Positions 5,624 to 13,774 of a stretch of 21,281 bases of DNA are shown here, one piece after another. The stretch lies in the IMG/VR virus record IMGVR_UViG_3300028115_000143, positions 1 to 21,281 of that record; one strand, written 5' to 3'. The notes beneath the pieces are model-generated. The model made no database searches, had not been told where the DNA came from, and saw only the letters and a list, made by a program, of their open reading frames with translations. The stretch is from a virus. Numbering within the stretch: position 1 is the stretch's first letter; every line of letters starts with the position of its first letter. Position numbers and translations under genes: made by a program.

Positions 5624-6554
5624 ATGTAAAATATGCGAAAAAGAATTTACGAAAGATAAAGGGCTTCATTTACATCTTAAAGCTCATAAAATCTCTGTGA
5701 AAGATTATTATCATGAGCACTACCCCCGGTATGACTTGTATACTAAAAAATTAATAAATTTTAAAAATAAAGATCAGTATTTTTCTTCAGACTTCAATGA
5801 TAAAAGAAGTTTAAAAAGTTGGCTCAAAAAGATTCCTTTAGATCAATCCCGAGAGTATTGTAAAAATTTACTAATTAAAAGAAAAAATGAAAAAAATATA
5901 AAGTATGCCCCAACTGAAGTTGAACTAAGGACATTGCCTTTCCCTCCTATTCATTATTACGAAATGATTTTTGAGGATTACTATAAGTTATGTGAGTCTA
6001 TAGGTCTTAAAACGAAATTGTCAAAATTTCCGAGCAATATGACTTTTACAGAAAACTTTACAAAAGATCATTTAATATATATCGACTCACGAGAACAAAA
6101 ACCTTTGAGAATCTTAGATTTCCCTACTGAGATAAAAGGTTTAAAATTCGGAGATTATTGTTTAAACGATAAAGATAAAACTCACAACACTTACATAGAA
6201 AGAAAATCTGTACCTGATTTAATTGGCACTCTTAGCTCTGGTTTAGAAAGATTTAAAAATGAAATAGATAAAGCTGCGGAAGAAGGTGCCTATATGATCA
6301 TATTGATTGAAAGAAAAATAGAAGAGTGTCTTGCTTTTAATAAACTTTCTTATGTTTATAAAAAAAATACTAGAGTTACTCCTGATTTTATTTTTCATAA
6401 TGTCAGAGATTTAATACAGCAATATCCTCATATACAATTTCTTTTTGTAGATGGTCGACAGGAGTGCGTGAGAATAGTTAAAAAACTTTTACTATCAGAT
6501 ATTTTAAAAGAAAAATTTGATCTTCAGTTAGCTTACGAACTAAAATTATTATAA
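5616..6554 (+). CDS. C2H2 zinc finger - ERCC4-type nuclease fusion
   Basis: The N-terminus is a classical C2H2 finger (C4, C7, H20, H24; CKICEKEF...HLHLKAH) followed by KISVKDYYHEHYPRYD, a form frequent in phage DNA-associated proteins. A linker of ~110 residues leads to an ERCC4/XPF-type nuclease domain at ~152-245: IDSREQ (D157, R159, E160, Q161), GDY at 179-181, and IERKSVPDL (E195, R196, K197, D201). This keeps the GDxn-ERKxxxD signature used for metal-dependent cleavage, so it is probably active. Targets are likely branched or flapped DNA. The gene lies within the packaging operon, sharing 8 nt with the upstream gene and one base with terL (TAATG). A role in trimming replication or recombination branches before packaging is plausible but inferred. 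An SD-like GAGGAAG precedes its ATG. Confidence 0.88.
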   Translation: MVKCKICEKEFTKDKGLHLHLKAHKISVKDYYHEHYPRYDLYTKKLINFKNKDQYFSSDFNDKRSLKSWLKKIPLDQSREYCKNLLIKRKNEKNIKYAPTEVELRTLPFPPIHYYEMIFEDYYKLCESIGLKTKLSKFPSNMTFTENFTKDHLIYIDSREQKPLRILDFPTEIKGLKFGDYCLNDKDKTHNTYIERKSVPDLIGTLSSGLERFKNEIDKAAEEGAYMIILIERKIEECLAFNKLSYVYKKNTRVTPDFIFHNVRDLIQQYPHIQFLFVDGRQECVRIVKKLLLSDILKEKFDLQLAYELKLL

Positions 6555-8386
6555 TGTGGTACTGTCCAGAAAAATATGAGACTTCTCTCACTAACCTAAA
6601 CGAGGAGTACAAGAATATAGAGGGAGAGATAGGTGATAAACAAGCTAAAATTACTTTAGCTAAATTTCTTCGTCAAAATCTAGGTTTTACTACAGAGCTG
6701 CTTTCAGGAATTAAATTAGCTCCTTTTCAAGAGATTACATTAAAAGCATTTTTTAATAGAAACTTTAATATGTGCGTATGGGGACGTGGTTGTGGTAAAA
6801 GTTTTATAGCTGCTGTATATTGTTTTCTGCAATGTGTATTTGAGCCTAGAACAAAAATATTAATCGCTGGCCCTACTTTTCGTACCGCTAGATTTATTTT
6901 TAACAACATTGAAAAGATTGTTGAGTCTAAAGAAGCTCAAATGCTAGCTCATGCTTTCGGAGCTAAATCTAAACGTAATGACCAATTCGAATGGAAAATA
7001 AATGAAGGAACTATTACGGCTATTCCATTAAGCGGTGAAAAAATTCGTGGTTTTCGCGCTAACATTCTAGTGCTAGACGAATTTCTCCTTTTACCTGAAG
7101 AAACAATTAAAACTGTTCTGATGCCTTTCTTGGTTGCTCCTCAAGATATGGCTGAAAGGATAAAAATAAGAGAAATGGAAGATGAATTAATTGCTAAGGG
7201 GCAAATGCAAGAAAAAGATAGGGTTGTATTTAAAAATAATTCTAAAATGATAGCTCTTTCTTCCGCTAGTTTTAGTTTTGAAAATTTATACAAAACCTAT
7301 AAAGAGTGGATGGGTAATATTTATTCTGATGATATTTTGCAGTCAAATTATTTTATATCTCAGATGGCTTTTGATTCTATACCTCCTGATATGATCGACA
7401 GTACTGTTATAGAAGAAGCTAGGGCAGGTGGGTCTTCCAATTCTTCTTTCTTAAGAGAATATTGTGCTCAATTTACAGATGGTAGCGATAGTTACTTTAG
7501 TGCAAAAAAAATGTACGATTGTACTATCCCAGACGGAGAGAAGCCTAACACGCTTTTAAAGGGGGACAAAGATAAAGAGTATATTTTAGCAATTGATCCA
7601 AGTTTTAGTAATAGCCCTAGCTCAGATTATTTTGCAATGTCTGTTCTTGAGGTGGACGCAGATTCTAAAAATCATTCTACATTAGTTCATTCTTATGCTG
7701 TGGCTGGGGGAAACCTCAGAGACCACATAAAATATCTTTATTATATTGTAACGAATTTTAACCTATCCTTAATAATTATTGATAACGCTGGATACCAATT
7801 TATTGATAGCGCTAACGAGTCTGAATTGTTTAGCAGTTCAAAAATCAATATTAAATTCTTTGATTATAATAGTGATAAATCAGGGGTCGATTATCAAAAC
7901 ATGCTCCAAAAAGCTAAACAGGATTATAATAAAAAAGAAAGCGTTATTTGTTTTAAGCAGTTATTTTCTACCACTTTCCTAAGAGAAGCTAATGAATACC
8001 TACAGGCTTCAATCGATCACAAACGTATTTGGTTTGGGTCTAGAACCGCAGCTTGTGGAAGCTACTTCGACAAATGTGTCAATCAGTCAGTTCCTTTAAA
8101 ACTGACTCCTCATGATACAAAAGGTGAGTTTATAGAGTTTCAGGACGATATGATTCATCAAACTAAAAAGCAGTGCGCTTTAGTTGAAGTCAAAACAACA
8201 GCTAAAGGAACACAGACTTTTGATTTGCCCCAACACTTGCGTCGTAGCAATTCTGTTAACCGAGCTCGAAAAGATAATTACACTACACTAATGTTAGGTA
8301 ATTGGGCGGTTAAGGCCTATAATGATATTAAAAATACCAAACAAGAGGAAATTAACTATACGTTTACTCCCAAAATGTTTGGTTAA
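6554..8386 (+). CDS. terL: Terminase large subunit (packaging ATPase-nuclease)
   Basis: The 610-aa protein has both terminase halves. ATPase domain: Walker A VWGRGCGKS at about 75-83, Walker B ILVLDEF at 171-177 with D175/E176, and a coupling-type ALSSAS at 234-239. Nuclease domain of RNase H/RuvC type: AIDPSF (D348), LIIIDNAG (D410), and a late acidic pair in EFQDDMIHQ (D531/D532). It translocates DNA into the prohead through the portal and cuts the concatemer. The length is normal for T4-like or related terminases. It starts on the overlap TAATG with the nuclease gene, without a Shine-Dalgarno, and is the last gene of the 3458-8386 operon. The portal gene follows 20 nt later behind a new AGTGTA motif. 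Confidence 0.96.
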   Translation: MWYCPEKYETSLTNLNEEYKNIEGEIGDKQAKITLAKFLRQNLGFTTELLSGIKLAPFQEITLKAFFNRNFNMCVWGRGCGKSFIAAVYCFLQCVFEPRTKILIAGPTFRTARFIFNNIEKIVESKEAQMLAHAFGAKSKRNDQFEWKINEGTITAIPLSGEKIRGFRANILVLDEFLLLPEETIKTVLMPFLVAPQDMAERIKIREMEDELIAKGQMQEKDRVVFKNNSKMIALSSASFSFENLYKTYKEWMGNIYSDDILQSNYFISQMAFDSIPPDMIDSTVIEEARAGGSSNSSFLREYCAQFTDGSDSYFSAKKMYDCTIPDGEKPNTLLKGDKDKEYILAIDPSFSNSPSSDYFAMSVLEVDADSKNHSTLVHSYAVAGGNLRDHIKYLYYIVTNFNLSLIIIDNAGYQFIDSANESELFSSSKINIKFFDYNSDKSGVDYQNMLQKAKQDYNKKESVICFKQLFSTTFLREANEYLQASIDHKRIWFGSRTAACGSYFDKCVNQSVPLKLTPHDTKGEFIEFQDDMIHQTKKQCALVEVKTTAKGTQTFDLPQHLRRSNSVNRARKDNYTTLMLGNWAVKAYNDIKNTKQEEINYTFTPKMFG

Positions 8387-8396
8387 GTGTAAAATT
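8386..8396 (+). promoter_or_regulatory. AGTGTAAAATT motif upstream of the portal gene
   Basis: It lies immediately after the terL stop codon. The TAAAAT hexamer starts at 8390, 17 nt before the ATG at 8407. The predicted leader is only a few AT-rich bases with no Shine-Dalgarno. The proposed role is promoter for the portal unit. Confidence 0.45.
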
Positions 8397-8406
8397 ATAT
8401 TAAATT

Positions 8407-10281
8407 ATGGCAGTAAGGAAGAAAACGGAACAAGGCTCGGAACCTTTAATGGCTATGCATCAATCGACAGCTAGCCAAACGAGGACTCGTAGAAATGCAG
8501 CGGCTGATATTCCGCGAACTGACAGATTTAGGAATATTGAAAATGGCATGATACCATTTAAATATTCTCATGGTGTCAAGAATAATTCGAATATCGATGT
8601 TAGAGATACGATTATTCTATGCCAGAAAGCTTATTATAATTTTTCAGTTTTTAGAAATACTATAGATCTGATGACTGAATTTTCTATAAGTGATCTTTAC
8701 TATACAGGCGGTAGTAAAAAATCCCGAGAGTTCTTTGACACCTTATTTAAAAGAATTAACATTGGAGACTTGCAGAGTAGATTTTTTAGAGAATATTATA
8801 GATCCGGTAATGTTTTTATATATCGATTTAACGCTAAAATGGACAAATCTGATGCTATTAAAATTAATCAGACTTTTGGACTGTCCCAAGCTTCCGACGA
8901 ATTAGAAATCCCTGCTAAGTATATTATTTTAAACCCATCTGATATTCAGCTTCAAGGGAGTATAACATTTAGCACTGGTATTTACTATAAAGTAGTTACT
9001 GATTATGAACTGCAAAGACTTAGGTATCCTCAAACTGAAGAAGAGGAAGAAGTCTTCCACAGTCTCCCTGAAGAAACTAAAAAAATAATTCAAGATTCTA
9101 AAAATGTAGGAGCTGCTGCTATTACTATCCCCCTGAATGCAGAAAGATTAGCCGCTGTTTTCTACAAAAAGCAGGATTACGAGCCGTTTGCGGTTCCTAT
9201 GGGGTATCCGGTCTTAGAAGATATAAACTGGAAGCAGGAGATGAAACAGATGGATATGGCGGTAGCTAGAACCACCAATCAAGCTATACTGTTAGTTACA
9301 ATGGGAACCAAACCTGCAGAAGGCGGAGTTAATCAGCAAAATCTTACCGCAATGCAGAAACTTTTTGAAAATGAATCTGTAGGTCGTGTCCTTATATCTG
9401 ACTATACAACTGATGCTAAATTTGTAATACCAGATATTGGAAATATTCTTGACTCAAAAAAATATGAGGTAGTTAACCAAGATATTCAGATGGGTCTTAA
9501 TAATATTCTTCTTAGTGATGAAAAATTCGCGAATACCAGTATAAAAGTTCAAGTCTTCATGGAGAGGTTAAAACAGGGACGTCGGGTATTTCTTGAAAAC
9601 TTCTTAATGCCTGAGATTAGAAGAATTTCTAAAGAAATGGGTTTTAAAAATTATCCTACTGCACATTTTGAAGATGTCGATTTAAAAGATAACTCAGTAT
9701 ATTCAAGAATCTATAGTAGATTAATAGAGCTTGGGGTTCTTACTCCAGAAGAAGGTGTTCAAGCAATTGAGTCTGGAAGATTCCCTACTTTAGAAGAGTC
9801 TATAGAATCTCAACGCAAATTCAAGGATCTGAAAGAAGAGGGACTATATCAACCAATTATAGGGGGAGCAAAAGGCCCCCAAATGACAGGAAGACCTTCT
9901 GGCTCTAATACGCCAAAAGAAACTGATACTAAGACGCCAATAGGAACAAAAGCTAAAGTACATTTTAGCTTATCTACAATTCAAGAGAATCTAAACCTTT
10001 CCGACAAACTTAATCTGGAGGTGGAGTCTTCTTTAAGGCAACTTCACAATAGAAAAAGGTTAAGTAAGCAGCAAAAACAAGTTGCAAAAGAAATTGCGAA
10101 TATAGTTATTGCTAACGAAGATCCTGAAAACTGGTTAGCTAAAGCTGGAAGATACGCTGCGGAGCCTACGGATAGAAATCACGAAAGGGTCAAGAAAGTC
10201 CAAGATGTAGCTTTAGAACATCAAGTGGACGACTTTTTGGCTGGAATCCTTTACGCTAGTGTTTATGAAGGGAAAAAATAA
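8407..10281 (+). CDS. Portal protein
   Basis: This 624-aa protein lies immediately downstream of terL, the usual place for the portal, the dodecameric ring through which DNA enters and leaves the head. Residues 1-45 are basic and Ser/Thr/Ala-rich (probably disordered). The region ~60-160 has the portal-like helical start (DTIILCQKAYYNFSVFRNTI, then LQSRFFREYYRSGNVFIYRF). A mixed region around 266-300 (GYPVLEDINWKQEMKQMDMA) is followed by 'TNQAILLVTMGTKPAEGG'. The helical end is at ~400-460. A Gly/Pro/Thr-rich linker near 485-515 is followed by a separate helical, basic C-terminal segment from ~518 to 624 (SLRQLHNRKRLSKQQKQVAK) that is longer than the core fold needs. There is no motif diagnostic on its own; the call rests on size, fold-like pattern and context. 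Confidence 0.85.
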   Translation: MAVRKKTEQGSEPLMAMHQSTASQTRTRRNAAADIPRTDRFRNIENGMIPFKYSHGVKNNSNIDVRDTIILCQKAYYNFSVFRNTIDLMTEFSISDLYYTGGSKKSREFFDTLFKRINIGDLQSRFFREYYRSGNVFIYRFNAKMDKSDAIKINQTFGLSQASDELEIPAKYIILNPSDIQLQGSITFSTGIYYKVVTDYELQRLRYPQTEEEEEVFHSLPEETKKIIQDSKNVGAAAITIPLNAERLAAVFYKKQDYEPFAVPMGYPVLEDINWKQEMKQMDMAVARTTNQAILLVTMGTKPAEGGVNQQNLTAMQKLFENESVGRVLISDYTTDAKFVIPDIGNILDSKKYEVVNQDIQMGLNNILLSDEKFANTSIKVQVFMERLKQGRRVFLENFLMPEIRRISKEMGFKNYPTAHFEDVDLKDNSVYSRIYSRLIELGVLTPEEGVQAIESGRFPTLEESIESQRKFKDLKEEGLYQPIIGGAKGPQMTGRPSGSNTPKETDTKTPIGTKAKVHFSLSTIQENLNLSDKLNLEVESSLRQLHNRKRLSKQQKQVAKEIANIVIANEDPENWLAKAGRYAAEPTDRNHERVKKVQDVALEHQVDDFLAGILYASVYEGKK

Positions 10282-11711
10282 TGGCAAGGCCGAATGTAAT
10301 TTACAACTGTCAGGCTTTATTCGTAGGGCCTGCTCCAGAAAGTGGTTATAATTATTTTGACTACAACGGCGGTCCTGCCACTAATGATCATAGCAACCTA
10401 GTTCAGAAAATAAACCGTTTAAACCCTATAGACCGGGTACAGTCTGTTAGTTATCAAATTAATCTTCCTCATGAAGATATACTTCAGCTAAATCAGCGCG
10501 GTATAGTAGACAGACCTATCATAAATTACCCGACTGTAAACCTTTCTTTTAATTACCTACTCTGCGGAACAAAAAATGAAGCTAGGCTCGGTTTTAACGT
10601 AAATTACCCCCTCTATAATTTTCCTTTCGAAGGTAGACCGTATTACAATAATAATGAAGATGTGTCTTTATTGTCAGGATTTTTTGAAGAAAATAAAGGT
10701 AGAACTAATAAAAAATATTGGGAAACTTTCCCGGTGAATCAGTACCGAGATTGTAAAAATATATATTTGGTAGTTAATCAAGAAGGAGACGATATAAATA
10801 AATTTTACCAAAAAGAAGATTTTTTATCTCCTGATATTTATCAATCTATAGATCCAAACGCCCCAGATTATCATGTTATATCTTTTGGTAATTGCTATAT
10901 AAACAACTATACAACTCAAGGAGCAGTTGGAGCTTTACCTGCTGCTTCGGCTTCATTTACTGCGTATAATGCTAATTTTGATATGAGTGGGAGTGGTTTT
11001 CAAGCTCCCGGTATAGAAACAAAAAGTGGAACCATTTCTCCCGACAAAGACGTTATCATACCTAGAATTTTAGCAGACGAAGGTTATCCTGCGCTAAAAC
11101 CGGGAGACATTACAATTACTACAGATTCTTTTTCTGGTTTAGGGGTCGATTTTAATAAGCTGCATATTCAAGGATATGACATTTCCATTGATTTTAACAG
11201 ACAACCCTTAACTAGTCTTGGTTATAAATTTCCTGTAGATAATCGTTCTACTTCCCCAGTTTTTGCCAGCCTTTCTTTAAATGGTATAGTAGAGTCAGGT
11301 AATAGCGGTTCATTAGTTGATCTAGTTTCAATTAATAGTGGTTATGATTTTACTATTAGCGTTGATCCTAAAAATTGTGAAAAACCTATAACACCTCCGA
11401 TTAATGGGGGGACAATTCCAATAAATACTCAAGTGGAAGCTTTAAGGTATATATTTAAAGGGGCAGTTTTAGAAGATTTTAATTATGATACTAGTATAGG
11501 GGATAGTAAAACTTTCGGCGCATCATTTTCAGTAGAGCTAAACCCTGATAATTTAGCTTCAGGGCTTTTTATAAGTGGAGTGTTAGGTATGGAAAAGATT
11601 GAAGATTTTGTATTATTGGAGGGGGCTCCGGATGGGGTAAATCAAGATGGCTATTATTTACAGCAGGAAACTGATGATTTATTGGTAACAAACTTAATCC
11701 CACCGTATTAA
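10281..11711 (+). CDS. Virion structural protein, possibly tail tube
   Basis: This is a 476-aa beta-rich protein with no membrane segment. The N-terminus MARPNVIYNCQALFVGPAP is followed by 'RVQSVSYQINLPHEDILQLN', then 'YPTVNLSFNYLL'. The C-terminal half has further beta strands ending in FGASFSVELNPDN and LFISGVLG. The phrase 'PTVxLxFxYxL' after a 'RVQSVSYxxxxxxxDIxQxx' strand resembles uncharacterised structural proteins next to portals in marine phages (from memory), which may be tail tube or tail sheath-like components. The start overlaps the portal stop (TAATG), with an SD-like AAGGG before it, so it is co-transcribed with the portal. The exact virion role is uncertain. Confidence 0.6.
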   Translation: MARPNVIYNCQALFVGPAPESGYNYFDYNGGPATNDHSNLVQKINRLNPIDRVQSVSYQINLPHEDILQLNQRGIVDRPIINYPTVNLSFNYLLCGTKNEARLGFNVNYPLYNFPFEGRPYYNNNEDVSLLSGFFEENKGRTNKKYWETFPVNQYRDCKNIYLVVNQEGDDINKFYQKEDFLSPDIYQSIDPNAPDYHVISFGNCYINNYTTQGAVGALPAASASFTAYNANFDMSGSGFQAPGIETKSGTISPDKDVIIPRILADEGYPALKPGDITITTDSFSGLGVDFNKLHIQGYDISIDFNRQPLTSLGYKFPVDNRSTSPVFASLSLNGIVESGNSGSLVDLVSINSGYDFTISVDPKNCEKPITPPINGGTIPINTQVEALRYIFKGAVLEDFNYDTSIGDSKTFGASFSVELNPDNLASGLFISGVLGMEKIEDFVLLEGAPDGVNQDGYYLQQETDDLLVTNLIPPY

Positions 11712-11713
11712 AC

Positions 11714-11724
11714 AGTGTATATTA
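11714..11724 (+). promoter_or_regulatory. AGTGTATATTA motif upstream of the fibre genes
   Basis: The hexamer TATATT starts at 11718, 25 nt before ATG 11743, the longest spacing of the series. The extra leader contains AAGG twice (in ATAAGGTAAAAGGAT), the second 2 nt before the ATG. The gene with room for a leader is also one with Shine-Dalgarno-like bases, which fits the idea that the other units are nearly leaderless. Confidence 0.45.
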
Positions 11725-11742
11725 AATATAAGGTAAAAGGAT

Positions 11743-12756
11743 ATGGCAAATAAAAAAATATCTCAATTAGTAGGAATAGGAACGAGTTCAACAGTAAGTG
11801 GCACGTTCCTTTTGCCTGTAGCAGTAGGTCCTGATGGAGGACAGTACACCACAAATAGAATTACAGTTTCAGAATTAGCAGATTATATATTTTCAGGAGA
11901 TAATGCAGGGGGCGGATACCCAGCTCCAGTTCTTTCTGGGCAAACTAATGTTTATTTCAATAACCCAAGTTGGCAGGATACTACTGCTGCTGCTGACGGC
12001 ACTAATTACGCCTATATAATGCTTAATGTTAATAACGGTTTGTTAACTACAGGAAGTGGTATAGGGAAGCCAGTTGGTGGAGATAATCTAGGTAACCATA
12101 CTGCCACTCAAACTTTAAACCTACAGGATAATATTATTACTAACGTAGGAGAAATTATTAATTTTAACGATGGAGGAGGAGTGTCTAGTACTTCAGCCCA
12201 AGTTTCACTTACTCATCCTACGAAAATACAATTCGATGCCCCAACAATACAAATAGGCAATGCAGACTCTATAGAGGTAAACGGTGATTTTACCGCAAGA
12301 TCCGCTGATTTTGCAGGTACCATTACAGGAGATTCTCTAGAGATTCAAGGAGCTTCTTATCACAACGTTGGTAATATTGGTGCATCAGCATCTGCTGGAA
12401 ACATAGGTGTGGACTGGACAAACGGTAATATTCAGTACCAATCCATAGACGCTAATACAACTTTTTCATTTACGCCGGGAACTCCTCATCCCGGACAAAC
12501 TTTGACTATGTATGTAGAAAATACTCAAGCTAACTTTAATGATTTCAGAACAGTACTATTTAAATCTGGTAGTTCTACAGATAAAGTTTTATGGAGTGAG
12601 CAAAATGATAATTTACCTCATGCTCAAGGTACAGCTGTAAGTTCGGCGGGTGCCGGTAAATGTCCCGGAGTTAGCGGATCAAGAACAAATGTTTATACTT
12701 TTATCGCAATGAATGAAAAAATATTTGCTTCAGCAGTAACAGGATACAATCACTAA
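11743..12756 (+). CDS. Tail fibre-like protein (337 aa)
   Basis: The N-terminus MANKKISQLVGIG, then 'LLPVAVGPDGG' and 'RITVSELADYIF', is the arrangement of many phage fibre base regions, which anchor to the baseplate or tail tip. The middle (~120-220) is Gly/Asn/Thr-rich with repeated short strands (TATQTLNLQDNIITNVGEI), as in beta-helical fibres. The C-terminus from ~225 ('NGNIQYQSIDANTTFSFTPG' to the end) looks like a separate small beta domain containing 'GQTLTMYVENTQ' and 'VYTFIAMNEKIFASAV', which could be a tip or receptor-contact domain. Its stop overlaps the next start (TAATG). Confidence 0.75.
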   Translation: MANKKISQLVGIGTSSTVSGTFLLPVAVGPDGGQYTTNRITVSELADYIFSGDNAGGGYPAPVLSGQTNVYFNNPSWQDTTAAADGTNYAYIMLNVNNGLLTTGSGIGKPVGGDNLGNHTATQTLNLQDNIITNVGEIINFNDGGGVSSTSAQVSLTHPTKIQFDAPTIQIGNADSIEVNGDFTARSADFAGTITGDSLEIQGASYHNVGNIGASASAGNIGVDWTNGNIQYQSIDANTTFSFTPGTPHPGQTLTMYVENTQANFNDFRTVLFKSGSSTDKVLWSEQNDNLPHAQGTAVSSAGAGKCPGVSGSRTNVYTFIAMNEKIFASAVTGYNH

Positions 12757-13772
12757 TGAGCATTAACTTCCCAACAGCATTTTGGAAAAATCAATCAGAG
12801 TCAGATAGTTCTACGTCAACTCCTTCTGAAACTGCAATTAATTGGGGAGGTGGTACTGTGGGTGTAGGAACTGTCAATAGTTTATATTATGGGAGTGTTG
12901 ATTTTGGAGATACTGCTAATGTGGGTCAATATATAAATCCAATAAATTATGGCAACATAGGACTTTCATTAAATACGACCTATCCTTTTGATGACGCTAC
13001 TAGTGAAGATTTTTTTCCTACTTATAAATCTGCCAGTTTAACAACAGATTATGACTTCTCTTCCATCACGCAAAGACCTTATTTTGGTTGGTACATACCT
13101 TCTGATGGTAATGTTGGTATTGGAAGTCAGCCTCTCACTAGATACCACAGAGAAGACCCTTGGATAATAGAAGATAACGGTAGAAAAATTAACCTTTTTT
13201 TTCAGGCCGATGATAAAACTTTATATGACCTCGGATGGGTTGATTATTATGCAAATGTAGGGCTTGGCGAAGAATATTCGTTTCAATATTACAACCATTT
13301 TATACAGAGCGGTTATGCCGAAGGCTCTTTCAATTTATCTGAAGCAGCAGATCTAGAAATTAAAGCTTCTGGTCTGGGTGAAGTCAATTCTGATGAATAC
13401 GATTTATTTCAATTATACATAGATGACGAGTTAATTTGTAAAGGTACTGCACCCGGTGGCGGCGGAACTAGACCATGGGATATGGATCATTGTAAATTCT
13501 TTAATGCGGGGGGGACCCAAACCCCTGCTAGCCCCGGAACCAGAAAAAATTTGGGGACTTCAATCAAAAAATTTAATTCTATTGGAGACACAACGGATAT
13601 TAGTAACGTAGTCGAACAAACCACAAGGAGAGATTATGTAAAAGATTCCGCTGTGTTTACTCATACCAAAAGTTTAACGCAAGGAGACCACAAAATAAAA
13701 ATATTTTATAATACTAACGATGGTGAGTATAACAGTGGAGCATTTTACGGCGCAACATTTAATTTTTCATAG
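12756..13772 (+). CDS. Fibre-region structural protein of unknown fold (338 aa)
   Basis: The protein is rich in Gly, Asn, Ser, Tyr and Asp. Residues ~25-80 are repetitive (GGGTVGVGTVNSLYYGSVDF and similar). At residue 118 it carries GNVGIGSQP, the same motif that punctuates the giant fibre, also at DNA level. From ~170 a beta-sandwich-like C-terminus is suggested by 'DLEIKASGLGEV', 'DLFQLYIDDELICKG' and 'HTKSLTQGDHKIKIFYNTND', compatible with a carbohydrate-binding jelly-roll, but no residue pattern proves it. It overlaps the upstream fibre gene by one base and lies 2 nt before the giant fibre, so it is very likely a component of the same fibre assembly. Confidence 0.7.
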   Translation: MSINFPTAFWKNQSESDSSTSTPSETAINWGGGTVGVGTVNSLYYGSVDFGDTANVGQYINPINYGNIGLSLNTTYPFDDATSEDFFPTYKSASLTTDYDFSSITQRPYFGWYIPSDGNVGIGSQPLTRYHREDPWIIEDNGRKINLFFQADDKTLYDLGWVDYYANVGLGEEYSFQYYNHFIQSGYAEGSFNLSEAADLEIKASGLGEVNSDEYDLFQLYIDDELICKGTAPGGGGTRPWDMDHCKFFNAGGTQTPASPGTRKNLGTSIKKFNSIGDTTDISNVVEQTTRRDYVKDSAVFTHTKSLTQGDHKIKIFYNTNDGEYNSGAFYGATFNFS

Positions 13773-13774
13773 TT

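Noticed and set aside
6727-8905. Short ORFs inside terL and portal (6727-6909 -, 7779-7982 +, 8690-8905 +)
   Set aside because: They lie wholly inside well-supported genes in other frames and show no start signals or recognisable sequence.
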